This document shows positions 41,950 to 50,209 of a stretch of DNA of 64,000 nucleotides, in pieces (position 1 is the first letter of the stretch; the number at the start of each line of letters is the position of its first letter). The stretch spans positions 39,383 through 103,382 of the forward strand of contig NZ_JBHYRS010000008.1 in assembly GCF_047974105.1 (NCBI RefSeq), written 5' to 3'. Below the pieces are notes generated by a model that was given only the letters and a program-made list of their open reading frames with translations, did no database searches and was not told where the DNA came from. This DNA is from Mitsuokella sp047974105. Its GTDB lineage: Bacteria > Bacillota > Negativicutes > Selenomonadales > Selenomonadaceae. A program made the position numbers and the translations under genes.

Positions 41950-43524
41950 ATGGCAGATTTGAAGAAAAGTACAGAGCTCCTGCGCCGCTATATGATTGCA
42001 CGGATCCCGTTTATTTCCCTGCAGACGATTGAACGCACGCGCGTTCTCGATGCCTGGAAGGATATTGCCAAAGAACTCAGCCTGACTGTTTGCGTTCATA
42101 CCTTATCGAAAGGCGTGTATGACCTGACGACAAATAAGGTTCTTTCAGAGGACAAATCCTTGTACGGGGCCATCGACTTTATGAGTGAACAGATGAAACG
42201 GCGGCAGAATCTGACGCTCATCCTGACGGAGACACCCGATATCAGTCAGGATAACGATAATTCGCGGCAGCTTCTCGACCTAGTAAATCTGGCCAATGAA
42301 AATGGCGGCTCCGTTGCCGTATTCACGCAGGGAGCCGTTTGGAACCGGCTGCAGCGTTCCGGGATGATGATCCGCATCGACTTGCCGAATGAGGAGGAAA
42401 TGTATCCCATCGTCAAGGAGTACATCGATGATTACCGGTCGGAAATCCCGATTGAATGGGACGACACGGACATCCGCGAGGCCGCATCTGTTTTGGCCGG
42501 CGTGACGAGTATCGAGGCCGAAAATGTCATGGCAGCCCTGATTGCGAAGAAGGAAATCAAAAAGTCCGACCTCGACGAAGTCCGTTCGGCCAAGGACCGC
42601 TTGTTCTCCGATATTTCCGGACTCGAGAAAATCAACGTCGACCCGAGTGTCAAGGATGTCGGCGGACTTGCCGGCCTGCGCAAATGGCTCGACGAAAAAA
42701 AGCAGCTGCTGTCCCCGGATAAACGGGCCATCATGCGTGCCAAAGGACTGCAGCCGCCGCGCGGCATCCTGCTCGTCGGCGTACCCGGCTGCGGAAAATC
42801 GCTTTCCGCAAAATCCATCGCCGCCAATTGGAAGCTGCCGCTTTACCGGCTGGATTTTGCCACCGTACAGGGAAGTTATGTCGGCCAGTCGGAGCAGCAG
42901 CTCAAAGACGCCCTGACCACGGCCGAGAATGTATCGCCCTGTATCCTTTGGATCGATGAAATCGAAAAAGGACTGTCAGGGGCCGGAAGCAGCAACGACG
43001 GCGGCGTGTCGACGCGCATGGTCGGTCAGTTCCTGTTCTGGCTGCAGGAATGCAAAAAACAGGTTTTTGTCGTGGCAACGGCAAACGATGTTTCGATGCT
43101 TCCTTCGGAACTGCTGCGCCGCGGCCGCTTCGATGAACTGTTCTTCGTTGACCTGCCGACGGCAGAAGAACGGCGTGAAATCCTTGCGCTCTATATGCGG
43201 CGCTACCTTGGCGTGGATTTCAGCGGCCCATTTTCCGACCGCATCGTCGAGATGAGCGAGGGCTTCACGGGAGCGGATATCGAATCAACCATCCGCGATA
43301 TTGCCTATCGGAGTCTTGCCAGTGACGATTTTGAATTAAGTCCGGAGAATTTTGAGGCAGCCTTTGAAAATGTCGTGCCTCTCTCCCAAACGAGCCCGGA
43401 ACGCATCGAAAGCATCCGCGCCTGGGGAAAAGAGCGTGCCGTACCAGCTTCCGGACGCCCAATCGGCGAAGAAAATTCGCTGCCAAAGAAAGATGGTGTG
43501 CGCCCGCGTAAAGTATTGATTTGA
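41950..43524 (+). CDS. Ycf46-like AAA+ ATPase
   Basis: A 524-residue protein. The N-terminal 210 residues resemble the degenerate ATPase domain of Ycf46-type proteins (YMIARIPFISLQTIERTRVL; LTLILTETPDI). The C-terminal AAA module is complete: Walker A GVPGCGKS (277-284), pore-like GSYVGQSE, Walker B ILWIDEIE (Asp336, Glu337), sensor Asn379, Arg finger region LLRRGRFDE. Ycf46 is known from cyanobacteria and algal plastids, where a role in carbon-related regulation is proposed; many bacterial versions are uncharacterised. GAGAGGGTAG precedes the ATG. Likely the motor of the five-gene unit. Confidence 0.85.
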   Translation: MADLKKSTELLRRYMIARIPFISLQTIERTRVLDAWKDIAKELSLTVCVHTLSKGVYDLTTNKVLSEDKSLYGAIDFMSEQMKRRQNLTLILTETPDISQDNDNSRQLLDLVNLANENGGSVAVFTQGAVWNRLQRSGMMIRIDLPNEEEMYPIVKEYIDDYRSEIPIEWDDTDIREAASVLAGVTSIEAENVMAALIAKKEIKKSDLDEVRSAKDRLFSDISGLEKINVDPSVKDVGGLAGLRKWLDEKKQLLSPDKRAIMRAKGLQPPRGILLVGVPGCGKSLSAKSIAANWKLPLYRLDFATVQGSYVGQSEQQLKDALTTAENVSPCILWIDEIEKGLSGAGSSNDGGVSTRMVGQFLFWLQECKKQVFVVATANDVSMLPSELLRRGRFDELFFVDLPTAEERREILALYMRRYLGVDFSGPFSDRIVEMSEGFTGADIESTIRDIAYRSLASDDFELSPENFEAAFENVVPLSQTSPERIESIRAWGKERAVPASGRPIGEENSLPKKDGVRPRKVLI

Positions 43525-43541
43525 TAGGGAGGGATCATCTT

Positions 43542-44024
43542 ATGCCAAAACCAATGCTGCATCGTCCAAAGGTCAGCGAAAGTACGGACAGCGCATTTTC
43601 GTTGACGCGGACGGTGAAACATGATGACCCAAAAGAAAAAATGCGCCTTGACCGCGCACTTCGCAAGCCGCGCTCCGAAGCTTACCTGCGTGCCATGCAT
43701 CAGCTCGATGCCGGCGGTCATGTCATGAATGCCGCCAAAGTGAAAGACATCGTCAATCAGATTCAGGCAGAACTGCCGGAGGTAAAGCTAGAGGGCTTCT
43801 TCATCGGCATCATCTCACGCTGTTATCTGGGCGACCCGTACGAAGTGCATACCCTGGATCCCGCGGGATCCATTATCACACATTATAAGCGCGGCGAAAC
43901 TTTGCCGAACGGAATGGAAAAAGCACGCGCTTTAGCGATGATGGATTACGCCTTCATCGAAGTCTATACCGACCGGTGCTGCGCCGTCAGCGAAGATGGC
44001 AGCGTATCGATTGTCCAGAACTGA
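43542..44024 (+). CDS. Last protein of the AAA+ operon
   Basis: A 160-residue protein. The N-terminal third is basic and probably disordered (HRPKVSESTDSAFSLTRTVK); the rest looks compact, with a beta-rich core (LEGFFIGIISRCYLGDPYEV, HTLDPAGSIITHYKRGE). The ATG at 43542 follows AGGGAGGG at 9 bases. It starts 17 bases after the ATPase stop and is followed by a terminator, so it ends the operon. No family recognised. Confidence 0.65.
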   Translation: MPKPMLHRPKVSESTDSAFSLTRTVKHDDPKEKMRLDRALRKPRSEAYLRAMHQLDAGGHVMNAAKVKDIVNQIQAELPEVKLEGFFIGIISRCYLGDPYEVHTLDPAGSIITHYKRGETLPNGMEKARALAMMDYAFIEVYTDRCCAVSEDGSVSIVQN

Positions 44025-44038
44025 GCGTATCATTACAA

Positions 44039-44086
44039 AACGGCCTATTCATGCAGATTTAGTCAATCATGCATGGATAGGCCGTT
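44039..44086. terminator. Bidirectional terminator after the AAA+ operon
   Basis: AACGGCCTATTCATGCA (44039-44055) pairs with TGCATGGATAGGCCGTT (44070-44086) with one mismatch. Confidence 0.7.
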
Positions 44087-44157
44087 AATCATGACTTATT
44101 CAATTATCACAACTTAACTTTCAGGAGCAGTAAATCCAACTATGTCTTTCTACAAAT

Positions 44158-44260
44158 ATATTGGATATGTTGGATGTATTGGATATACTGGATATGTTGG
44201 ATAAATTGGATATGTTGATTATGTTGTTCAACATATCCAACATAATCAACATATCCAACC
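44158..44260. repeat. TTGGATATGTTG-type repeat cluster 3
   Basis: Six TTGGATAtgTTG-type units in a row (44161 on), then a long inverted part: TTGGATATGTTGATTATG near 44206 mirrored by CATAATCAACATATCCAA ending near 44258, with TTGTTCAACATATCCAA between. It lies directly downstream of the partition DNA-binding gene. Confidence 0.8.
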
Positions 44261-44271
44261 AATTTCCACGC

Positions 44272-44958
44272 TCAATCGACGTCATCGTCGAACAGATTTT
44301 TATCCAGTTTGCGGTCAAGACCGAGTTTATGACGATTCTGCTGCAAGATTTCCACAACGGGCTTCCAGTGTTCCTCATACATCGTGTCGACAGCCTGAAT
44401 CATGAACTGATTGACGCTGACGCCGGTCATCTTGGCCAGACTCTTGATCATATCGGCCTGATGGTCTGGCAAAATCAAATGAATATGCTGACGTCCCGGG
44501 AACTGACGGGGACGTCCTCTTTTTTTGCCTGCAGGTTTCCCGGCTTCTTCTGTCTTCCCTTCAATAAATTCCTCAGCTTCCTCTGCTGCCGAAGCTGTGC
44601 CCAGCGCCAAATCGTTCTCCATTTTTTCATCGGCAGCGATGGTGTCAGAGGTTTCTTCCATTCCCTGCTTTATATCATTTTTTCGGTCCCCTGTGCCTGC
44701 ATCGTCCTGCTGAATGGCTGAATTCTCCGCGTTATACTGTTGGACTTGTTGGATATGTTGATTTTGTTGTTCAACATTATCAACATATCCAACTGTTCCA
44801 ATATGTCCAATATCCTTATTTTCTTCTTCTTTGTTCAAGGAAGAAGCAGATTTTTCCTGTGGCAGCGAAGGTGCCCCTTCAAATAAGTAGTCAGCAGGAG
44901 ATTTACTCTTGTCGAAGGGATTGGCTCCCGCGGCAATCGTGACTTTTTTCTTGCTCAT
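44272..44958 (-). CDS. Ribbon-helix-helix partition protein (ParB role)
   Basis: A 228-residue protein. The last 75 residues hold an RHH domain (HIHLILPDHQADMIKSLAKM, TGVSVNQFMIQAVDTMYEEH) preceded by an AT-hook-like GKKRGRPRQFPGRQ. The first 150 residues look disordered and acidic. Codons near 49-77 are made of the same TTGGATATGTTG-type repeats as the non-coding clusters, giving IGHIGTVGYVDNVEQQNQHI. It overlaps parA by four bases. It should bind the repeats and stimulate ParA, as ParG or Omega do in other plasmids. Confidence 0.75.
   Translation of the reverse strand: MSKKKVTIAAGANPFDKSKSPADYLFEGAPSLPQEKSASSLNKEEENKDIGHIGTVGYVDNVEQQNQHIQQVQQYNAENSAIQQDDAGTGDRKNDIKQGMEETSDTIAADEKMENDLALGTASAAEEAEEFIEGKTEEAGKPAGKKRGRPRQFPGRQHIHLILPDHQADMIKSLAKMTGVSVNQFMIQAVDTMYEEHWKPVVEILQQNRHKLGLDRKLDKNLFDDDVD
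44738..44814. repeat. TTGGATATGTTG-type repeat cluster 4, inside a coding region
   Basis: TTGGACTTGTTGGATATGTT, TTTTGTTGTTCAACATTATC and ATCCAACTGTTCCAATATGT units occur within the RHH gene (codons 49-77, minus strand). The DNA motif is kept although it has to be translated. Confidence 0.75.
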
Positions 44959-45752
44959 TTGTCAGCACCTGCCTTCTGGAACACATCCACGCCAAAAATC
45001 TCCTGGATCAAAGAAGCATAATCCCTGCTCGGATTTGACTTTGGATCCATGGTGAAAATATCGCTAAGGGCTGCCTGTGCTTCTTTCACGGCGACAGCTT
45101 CGCGGATTTTCGTATCAAACAGCTTCGTGCGCAGCTGAGCGGCAGCCGCATTGAAGAGCGTGACGAGTTCCTTTGAAAGATTCGCGCGGCCCTGGAAGCG
45201 CGTCAGCACGATGCCGGCAATTACGAGCTTTGGATTCGCATGCTCGCGGACACTCTCGATGGTCTCATAGAGCTGACTGACGCCCTGCAGAGACAAAATA
45301 TCGGCCTGTGCCGGAATGATGACATAGTCCGCTGCGACAAGGGCATTGTTCGTCAGCGTCCCCAGAGCCGGCGGCGTATCAACAAGAACGTAATCGTAGT
45401 CGTCCTTCAAATCCTTTAGGGCCGTCTGCAGACGGTACGGACGCGACATCTGGTCCGTGAGGCGCGCATCAATTGAGGCGAGGAACATCGAGGACGGCAC
45501 GATATCATAAAGGTCCATATGCTGGATTCCTTCATTGATATTATTTTCCTTCGTCAGGATTTCCAGCATCGTGACGGTCGTCTTATCCTGCGCATCCGTT
45601 ACGGCATGGCAAATCGAGGTCAGATTGCTCTGCGGGTCAAGGTCGAGCAGCAGGACCTTGTAGCCAGCGTGAGCAAGTCCGGCCCCGAGGCACTGTGCGG
45701 TCGTCGTCTTCGAGACGCCGCCTTTCTGATTGGCAATAGCATATACTTTCAT
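44955..45752 (-). CDS. parA: ParA-type partition ATPase
   Basis: A 265-residue ParA/Soj-like ATPase: deviant Walker A KGGVSKTT (residues 10-17), VLLLDLDPQSNLT (Walker A'), DYVLVDTPPALGTLTNNAL (Walker B), VIIPAQADILSLQGV. It lacks the long N-terminal DNA-binding domain of P1 type, so it is a type Ib partition ATPase, usually paired with a small RHH protein as here. The start at 45752 has GAGGAG at 9 bases. A -10 box TATAAT (45807-45802) lies upstream, followed by the repeat-rich putative centromere. Confidence 0.92.
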   Translation of the reverse strand: MKVYAIANQKGGVSKTTTAQCLGAGLAHAGYKVLLLDLDPQSNLTSICHAVTDAQDKTTVTMLEILTKENNINEGIQHMDLYDIVPSSMFLASIDARLTDQMSRPYRLQTALKDLKDDYDYVLVDTPPALGTLTNNALVAADYVIIPAQADILSLQGVSQLYETIESVREHANPKLVIAGIVLTRFQGRANLSKELVTLFNAAAAQLRTKLFDTKIREAVAVKEAQAALSDIFTMDPKSNPSRDYASLIQEIFGVDVFQKAGADK

Positions 45753-45809
45753 GAAACAAAACTCCTCAAAATCATATTTTTCTCTTAATTGCGTTATCTG
45801 CATTATACC

Positions 45810-46154
45810 ATAAAATATTGAACAATAAAAATATCAATATACATGTTGAACATAAAATTATGATAGAGCTTCTTGGATATGTTGGATATATTGGATTTGT
45901 TGTTCAATATATCCAACCATTACTCTTGTCGAAAAAAAAATTTTTTCTTTTTTTCACCATCTTTTCGCCAAAATGTTGAACAACAGTATCAACACTATAT
46001 ACGTTGAACAATATATCCAACACCCACTATATATAGTGGGTAAGATGCTAAAAAAACGGGGAAAAGCACAATTATGTTGGCTAAGTTGAACAACAATATC
46101 AACATGTCCAACACGAAAAATTATATGGATTTGTTGATGATGTTGTTCAACACG
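45810..46154. repeat. Centromere-like repeat region upstream of parA
   Basis: Many copies of TTGGATATGTTG / GTTGAACAACA / ATCCAACA motifs in both senses: 45872-45918, 45972-46024 and 46075-46154, with shorter ones from 45810. A perfect 18-bp palindrome CCCACTATATATAGTGGG (46023-46040) sits in the middle. Position upstream of parA is that of the partition site in type Ib plasmid systems. Some of the arms may also be transcription control sites. Confidence 0.75.
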
Positions 46155-46271
46155 ATTCAAAACAAAACGGAATAAAGTCCGTTTTTTCCATATTGCAATT
46201 GACACTCACCTATGCTATGCTTGTAATCAGCAAGGGGTTATCAACAGCCACACTGTGCATAACCCAGAAAA

Positions 46272-46407
46272 ACGACAAAAGAAAAGAGCCCTTCCGTACT
46301 TCCAATACTGAAGAGCTCTCTATATTACAGCTCGTACCAAAGCTTCCAACTCGGTATGACGCTCTCATCGGAAACCCAAGTTCCGATAAGATGACTGCTA
46401 ATATCAT
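46272..46407 (-). ncRNA. Candidate small RNA upstream of the par region
   Basis: On the minus strand TTGCTA (46442-46437), 17 bases and TAAAAT (46419-46414) form a good promoter. About 135 bases later AGAGCTCTTC (46319-46310) and GAAGGGCTCT (46294-46285) form a terminator hairpin followed by TTTTCTTTTGTC. Inside, TCGGAA/TTCCGA and TACCGAG/CTTTGGTA helices are visible. A reading frame exists but would begin at the transcript's first bases with no ribosome site. Function unknown; copy control or antitoxin RNA are possibilities. Confidence 0.55.
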
Positions 46408-46581
46408 GCTTCTATTTTAGCAAAGATAAAAATAGATAGCAAGCATATAGACGCATGATATGCAGAAATCCCCGCAAAACCGCCGGCAAGAAATGCAAAA
46501 AGACGGTTTTTACGGGATCAGTCTATTCCCTGCACAATGGCAGGGAGGCTGGCACTGCAGATCACTTATCCGTGAAAGACG

Positions 46582-46608
46582 GCCCGTCCGATGAGGACGG
46601 GCTTTTTT
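46582..46608 (+). terminator. Intrinsic terminator in the leader of the primase-like gene
   Basis: GCCCGTCC pairs with GGACGGGC (46582-46602), then TTTTTT, only 30 bases before the start codon of the next gene. Another hairpin (TCCCTGC/GCAGGGA) lies about 50 bases upstream. Transcripts from upstream would stop here unless antitermination occurs, so this may be an attenuator. Confidence 0.75.
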
Positions 46609-46637
46609 CGTACAAGCTGACAAACGGAGGTGATCGC

Positions 46638-48059
46638 ATGAAGAAGAAAAACGCATCCATAAGCAAAAAGCTAAAGGACTGGGAGGCAAAGTCAGCTTAC
46701 CTGAACAAGAACTATTCTGCGATTGCACCATATGACTTCTATGAGTCACTCGGTCTTGATGACCTCCCTGAATACTTCAAGATCTGTGCCGTCCATGCAA
46801 ATGCCCAAAAGGGACAGCGCATGCAGAAATACCTGGATATCATGGACATGCTGGTCGCTTCCGGCGGCCGCCGGGATGCCTATGTCTATCCTGCCGTCTA
46901 TTACAAGAACTATGCCAAAGAAAACTTGATGCACCTGCTGCCCTGCATTTACATCGACCTCGATTACGTCAAGGCAGCCGACCTGCGCCTTCTTTGTCAG
47001 CAGGACTTCTATGGCTTCCGTCCGACGTATCTCGTCAATTCCGGCAACGGCGTCCATCTCGTCTATTTGTTAGCGGAAGCCGTAAATACGTACGACTGGA
47101 CCAAGGAAATCCTGAAAAAACTTCACAGCGCCCTGCTGCAGGTTTTCGCAAGCCGCAAATTCAAGGCCGACACGGGCACGGGCATTTCCCACAGCTACCG
47201 CATCGTCGGCAGTCAGACCAAGCTCGGCAAGAGTTGCACGGCTTATCAGGTCGGCGGGAAAGTGTCCATAGAGGCCCTGGCTGATTCCTTGGGCATCGTC
47301 TGGCAGCGTCCGCAGTACATGGAACGCGATTACGAGAAACGCCCCTCAGACGCGGCGCCGCACGGTCATTCCGGCTTCTACACCTACCTCACCAATTTGA
47401 TCCCGCTCAGGAGCAAAGAAGGCCATCGCTACAACTCGATCTTCGCCCTGGCCTGCGTCGGCTGCAAATGCAATATTCCGTTCGAGCAGCTCAGCAAAGA
47501 TGCCATGGCCATCGCCAGAAAACTCGGCCTGCCCTTAAAAGAGGCGAAACACGCACTCGAAGTCTGCGATCCCGAAAAAGCCAAAACCGTCCGCGCCGCG
47601 ACCCTTGAAGCATGGCTCGGCTGGTCCTTTGACCGCAAGACCAAACGCAATGGCCGCACCCAGGCAGAACACCTCGCCCTCATCGCCGAAAGCAAAACCT
47701 CTGCCAGCAGAAAAGAAGTCTGGGATCATCTGCGCAAACACGGCTTTACGAGCATCAAAGCAATCGCGGAGACACTTCACAAAACGCGCAAAACCGTCGC
47801 CAAATACTACCATCAGTGGCTTGACGCTCTCAAAGAAGGTACCGTCGACCTCATCGATCCTCCCGTAAAAGCAACTGTCACCGTCATAAAAGAGGCTGCC
47901 CAAACAGCTACCTTATTTATCCATCAAGCAGGTGAACCCTTCATTGCGTATATACCTGCCTTAGGCATAGAGCTATGCTCCGAGGGGACCGAAAGGAAAG
48001 AAAAAAGGGAAAAGAGTGAAAGAAGAGTATCGAGGGGCGAGCCGTATCTTAGTACCTGA
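46638..48059 (+). CDS. Plasmid primase/replication protein
   Basis: A 473-residue protein starting at ATG 46638 (GGAGGTGATCGC before it). LLPCIYIDLDYVKAADLRLL and YLVNSGNGVHLVYLLAEAVN, then GTGISHSYRIVGSQTKLGK, resemble the archaeo-eukaryotic primase-like (PrimPol/RepE-type) domain of plasmid replication proteins: the acidic pair DLD and the later His-containing motif would be catalytic. A helix-turn-helix near residue 370-400 (SIKAIAETLHKTRKTVAKYY) follows. A plasmid replication role fits the position beside Rep 3. Confidence 0.7.
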   Translation: MKKKNASISKKLKDWEAKSAYLNKNYSAIAPYDFYESLGLDDLPEYFKICAVHANAQKGQRMQKYLDIMDMLVASGGRRDAYVYPAVYYKNYAKENLMHLLPCIYIDLDYVKAADLRLLCQQDFYGFRPTYLVNSGNGVHLVYLLAEAVNTYDWTKEILKKLHSALLQVFASRKFKADTGTGISHSYRIVGSQTKLGKSCTAYQVGGKVSIEALADSLGIVWQRPQYMERDYEKRPSDAAPHGHSGFYTYLTNLIPLRSKEGHRYNSIFALACVGCKCNIPFEQLSKDAMAIARKLGLPLKEAKHALEVCDPEKAKTVRAATLEAWLGWSFDRKTKRNGRTQAEHLALIAESKTSASRKEVWDHLRKHGFTSIKAIAETLHKTRKTVAKYYHQWLDALKEGTVDLIDPPVKATVTVIKEAAQTATLFIHQAGEPFIAYIPALGIELCSEGTERKEKREKSERRVSRGEPYLST

Positions 48060-48246
48060 ATAGTGGCAGATAGCAGAGTGTACCGTAGAATATGGGAAAT
48101 GGCTGGGCCCTCGCCGGCGCGCGAGGCGCACGCCCTATTCTTTACTTTTTATATTATTCTCTTACTTTTCTATACTATTGTGCTTTGCACCGATATGCCC
48201 TCTATTCCTTGTGCCATAAGGCTTTACGGGAGTTGCACGACCTCTT

Positions 48247-48440
48247 GAAGTGCTATCTATTTTACCCGGAACTGCTACGAATTTTATCTCGAAGTGCTAC
48301 ATCTTTTATCTAAACTGCTACAAGTTTTATCCTAAAGTGCTACGTTTTTTACCTTTGTACAAGGAGATTAAGCTTGTAAGTGCTACAAGTTTTATCTTTA
48401 TCAGGGATAAATGCTACGTTGAATTGATATGACGTAGCAT
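48247..48440. repeat. Iterons and inverted repeat of replicon 3
   Basis: Six copies of about 20 bases near AAGTGCTACAAGTTTTATCT at 48247, 48271, 48292, 48313, 48335 and 48378. ATGCTACGT (48411-48419) and ACGTAGCAT (48432-48440), half-iterons facing each other, form a probable Rep operator at the promoter. These iterons differ from both other sets. Confidence 0.85.
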
Positions 48441-48474
48441 ATTCGATACGATATATTCACAGAGGTGATGTCCT

Positions 48475-49554
48475 ATGGGTAAGAACCTATTAGAAAAGAA
48501 AGTCTATCAGGCCAATCCTCTCGTTGAAGCGAGAAAACATATGAACGTATCCGAAATGCGGCTATTTCTGCTCGGCCTTCAGGACCTTAAGCCACATTTC
48601 CGCGATGACCGGCCTTATGATGTAGATTTCCACGAAACCTGGATCTCTCCACGTGAATTGAAGGAGCTGTTTGGCAATAATGGCAGCGTGGCCAATTTAA
48701 AACGCCATCTGACAGAAGCATTTCAGGGCTATATCGAGCTGTCATATGAAGATGGGGGCTTCGGGCTGCGTCACATCTATCGCAAGATGGACTATGAGGA
48801 AGGAAAAGGCCTGTTGATTCAATTCGATGATGAGATCAAACCCTATCTGCTGGAGCTGATGGGGAAACGCTATACCAGCTACGAAATCAAAACGATCTTC
48901 CCACTGACCAGCGAATACGGCTGGCGGTTGATGGAATTATTGCTCGAGAAGCAAGGTTATTTCCGGCAGGGGAAGAAAAGAATGTATCGGACCTTGACTA
49001 TGGAAGATTTGCGATTCAAACTAAACGTTCCGGATGGAAAATATGTTGGCCGCATCAATAATTTTCGTGCCCGTGTCCTCGATGCACCGATTGCAGAAAT
49101 CAATGAGAAGACGATTTATCATGTTTGGTACGATTCGAACAAAACAGGGCATCGTGTAACAAGTTTTACCATCTGGATGGAGTATAAATCAGGATATGAA
49201 TTTGTAGAAGATGCCAAATCGGAACCAATCGATGTAGATGCTTCGACTGTCTTGTCTAATTCCAGCCAGGAAAACCAGGAAGATGCGAATCGAGCAGAAG
49301 CTGCGAAGATACCTATCGAGGTGATTGCTGCAGATAAAAAGGCATCCTTGAAACAGAGAATGATCCATCAGGAAGGCTTTACGCTGCTGGAGTTTAATTC
49401 TGTCGTGAAAAAATGGGGCCTCGATGATGTGGCGGAATCCTTCGATCTGGGCGTTCACGAGGCAGATGCGCGTCATCATCATGGTATGGATCGAAAGCGG
49501 TATATCAAGGCGTATGTAGAAAAAAACTATGCAGCAGAGCGCCGCAAAAAATAA
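48475..49554 (+). CDS. repB: Rep_3 plasmid replication initiator 3
   Basis: A 359-residue initiator: KKVYQANPLVEARKHMNVSE and MRLFLLGLQDLKPHF (WH1), SYEIKTIFPLTSEYGWRLME and DAPIAEINEKTIYHVWY (WH2). Similar in build to Rep 1 and Rep 2 but with its own C-terminal part and less overall identity. AGAGGTGATG precedes the ATG. The upstream iterons share no motif with the others, so it can run as an independent, compatible replicon. The C-terminal domain (from about 300) is shorter. Confidence 0.9.
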   Translation: MGKNLLEKKVYQANPLVEARKHMNVSEMRLFLLGLQDLKPHFRDDRPYDVDFHETWISPRELKELFGNNGSVANLKRHLTEAFQGYIELSYEDGGFGLRHIYRKMDYEEGKGLLIQFDDEIKPYLLELMGKRYTSYEIKTIFPLTSEYGWRLMELLLEKQGYFRQGKKRMYRTLTMEDLRFKLNVPDGKYVGRINNFRARVLDAPIAEINEKTIYHVWYDSNKTGHRVTSFTIWMEYKSGYEFVEDAKSEPIDVDASTVLSNSSQENQEDANRAEAAKIPIEVIAADKKASLKQRMIHQEGFTLLEFNSVVKKWGLDDVAESFDLGVHEADARHHHGMDRKRYIKAYVEKNYAAERRKK

Positions 49555-49560
49555 GAGATC

Positions 49561-49842
49561 GTGGCTCGTGAAGAAGCTGCTGCTGCTGAAAAGAAACAAT
49601 GCGAAAAAGAGATGACCGAAGCTTTCGCCGCACAGGGAATTTCCTTAACCGGGGCAGCACCTAAAAAGATAGAGAAGCGAGAGTTAACAGAAGAAGCATT
49701 GGAAAATCTTTTGTCTATCGTTGCGCATGCCGTGAAACACGATGCCGTTAGTGACGCCATCATCAACATGATCAAGGCGTATGGATTCAAGGATCAAAAT
49801 GAGTTTTATAGAAAATATTGGAGTCGGTTGAGCAGCTATTGA
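49561..49842 (+). CDS. Hypothetical protein downstream of Rep 3
   Basis: A 93-residue frame from GTG at 49561, six bases past the rep stop, so translation by coupling is likely. The N-terminal part is Ala/Glu/Lys-rich helix; the rest (LTEEALENLLSIVAHAVKHD, MIKAYGFKDQNEFYRKYWSR) looks like a small helical domain. No family recognised. It might be an accessory replication protein. Confidence 0.5.
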   Translation: MAREEAAAAEKKQCEKEMTEAFAAQGISLTGAAPKKIEKRELTEEALENLLSIVAHAVKHDAVSDAIINMIKAYGFKDQNEFYRKYWSRLSSY

Positions 49843-49944
49843 GCAAACACTGTAATTAATCGTACGATTGTTCTTTCCTAATAAAAAGAAACGTGTTATA
49901 CTAAAAGAAATAAAATTTATGCTATATGGATAGGAGAATGAATT

Positions 49945-50148
49945 ATGGCAAGAGCTACGAATTACGATGCTAAGATTGCAACCCTCGAGGAGAAAATTGC
50001 GAAGAAAAAAACGGAGCTGAAGAAGCTTAAGGCTGAGCTGGCTGCTGTGAAAGAAAACAAAGCAAAAGCTGATTACAAAGAACTGCTCGAATACATGAGC
50101 GAGCATGACATCGCTGCCAACGATGTTCTTGGCATGATCAAAGAATAA
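49945..50148 (+). CDS. Small coiled-coil protein
   Basis: A 67-residue protein, residues 8-45 forming a Lys/Glu/Leu coiled coil (AKIATLEEKIAKKKTELKKL), the end an acidic helix (DIAANDVLGMIKE). GGATAGGAG precedes the ATG and a terminator follows directly, so it is a monocistronic gene. Function unknown; small coiled-coil proteins of this kind are frequent on plasmids. Confidence 0.65.
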   Translation: MARATNYDAKIATLEEKIAKKKTELKKLKAELAAVKENKAKADYKELLEYMSEHDIAANDVLGMIKE

Positions 50149-50161
50149 TTTACAAATAAAG

Positions 50162-50209
50162 ATCGCATCCCATCAGGATAGTATATCCTTCGTGGGATGC
50201 GATTTTTTA
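50162..50209. terminator. Bidirectional terminator
   Basis: ATCGCATCCCA pairs with TGGGATGCGAT over a 20-base loop, then TTTTTT. Confidence 0.8.

Noticed and set aside
46210..46407. A 65-residue minus-strand protein
   Set aside because: The start codon lies at the predicted first bases of a transcript with no ribosome binding site, and a terminator hairpin cuts through the frame; treated as small RNA.
48063..48432. Short hydrophobic frames before Rep 3
   Set aside because: They fall across iterons and an AT-rich leader; no ribosome sites.
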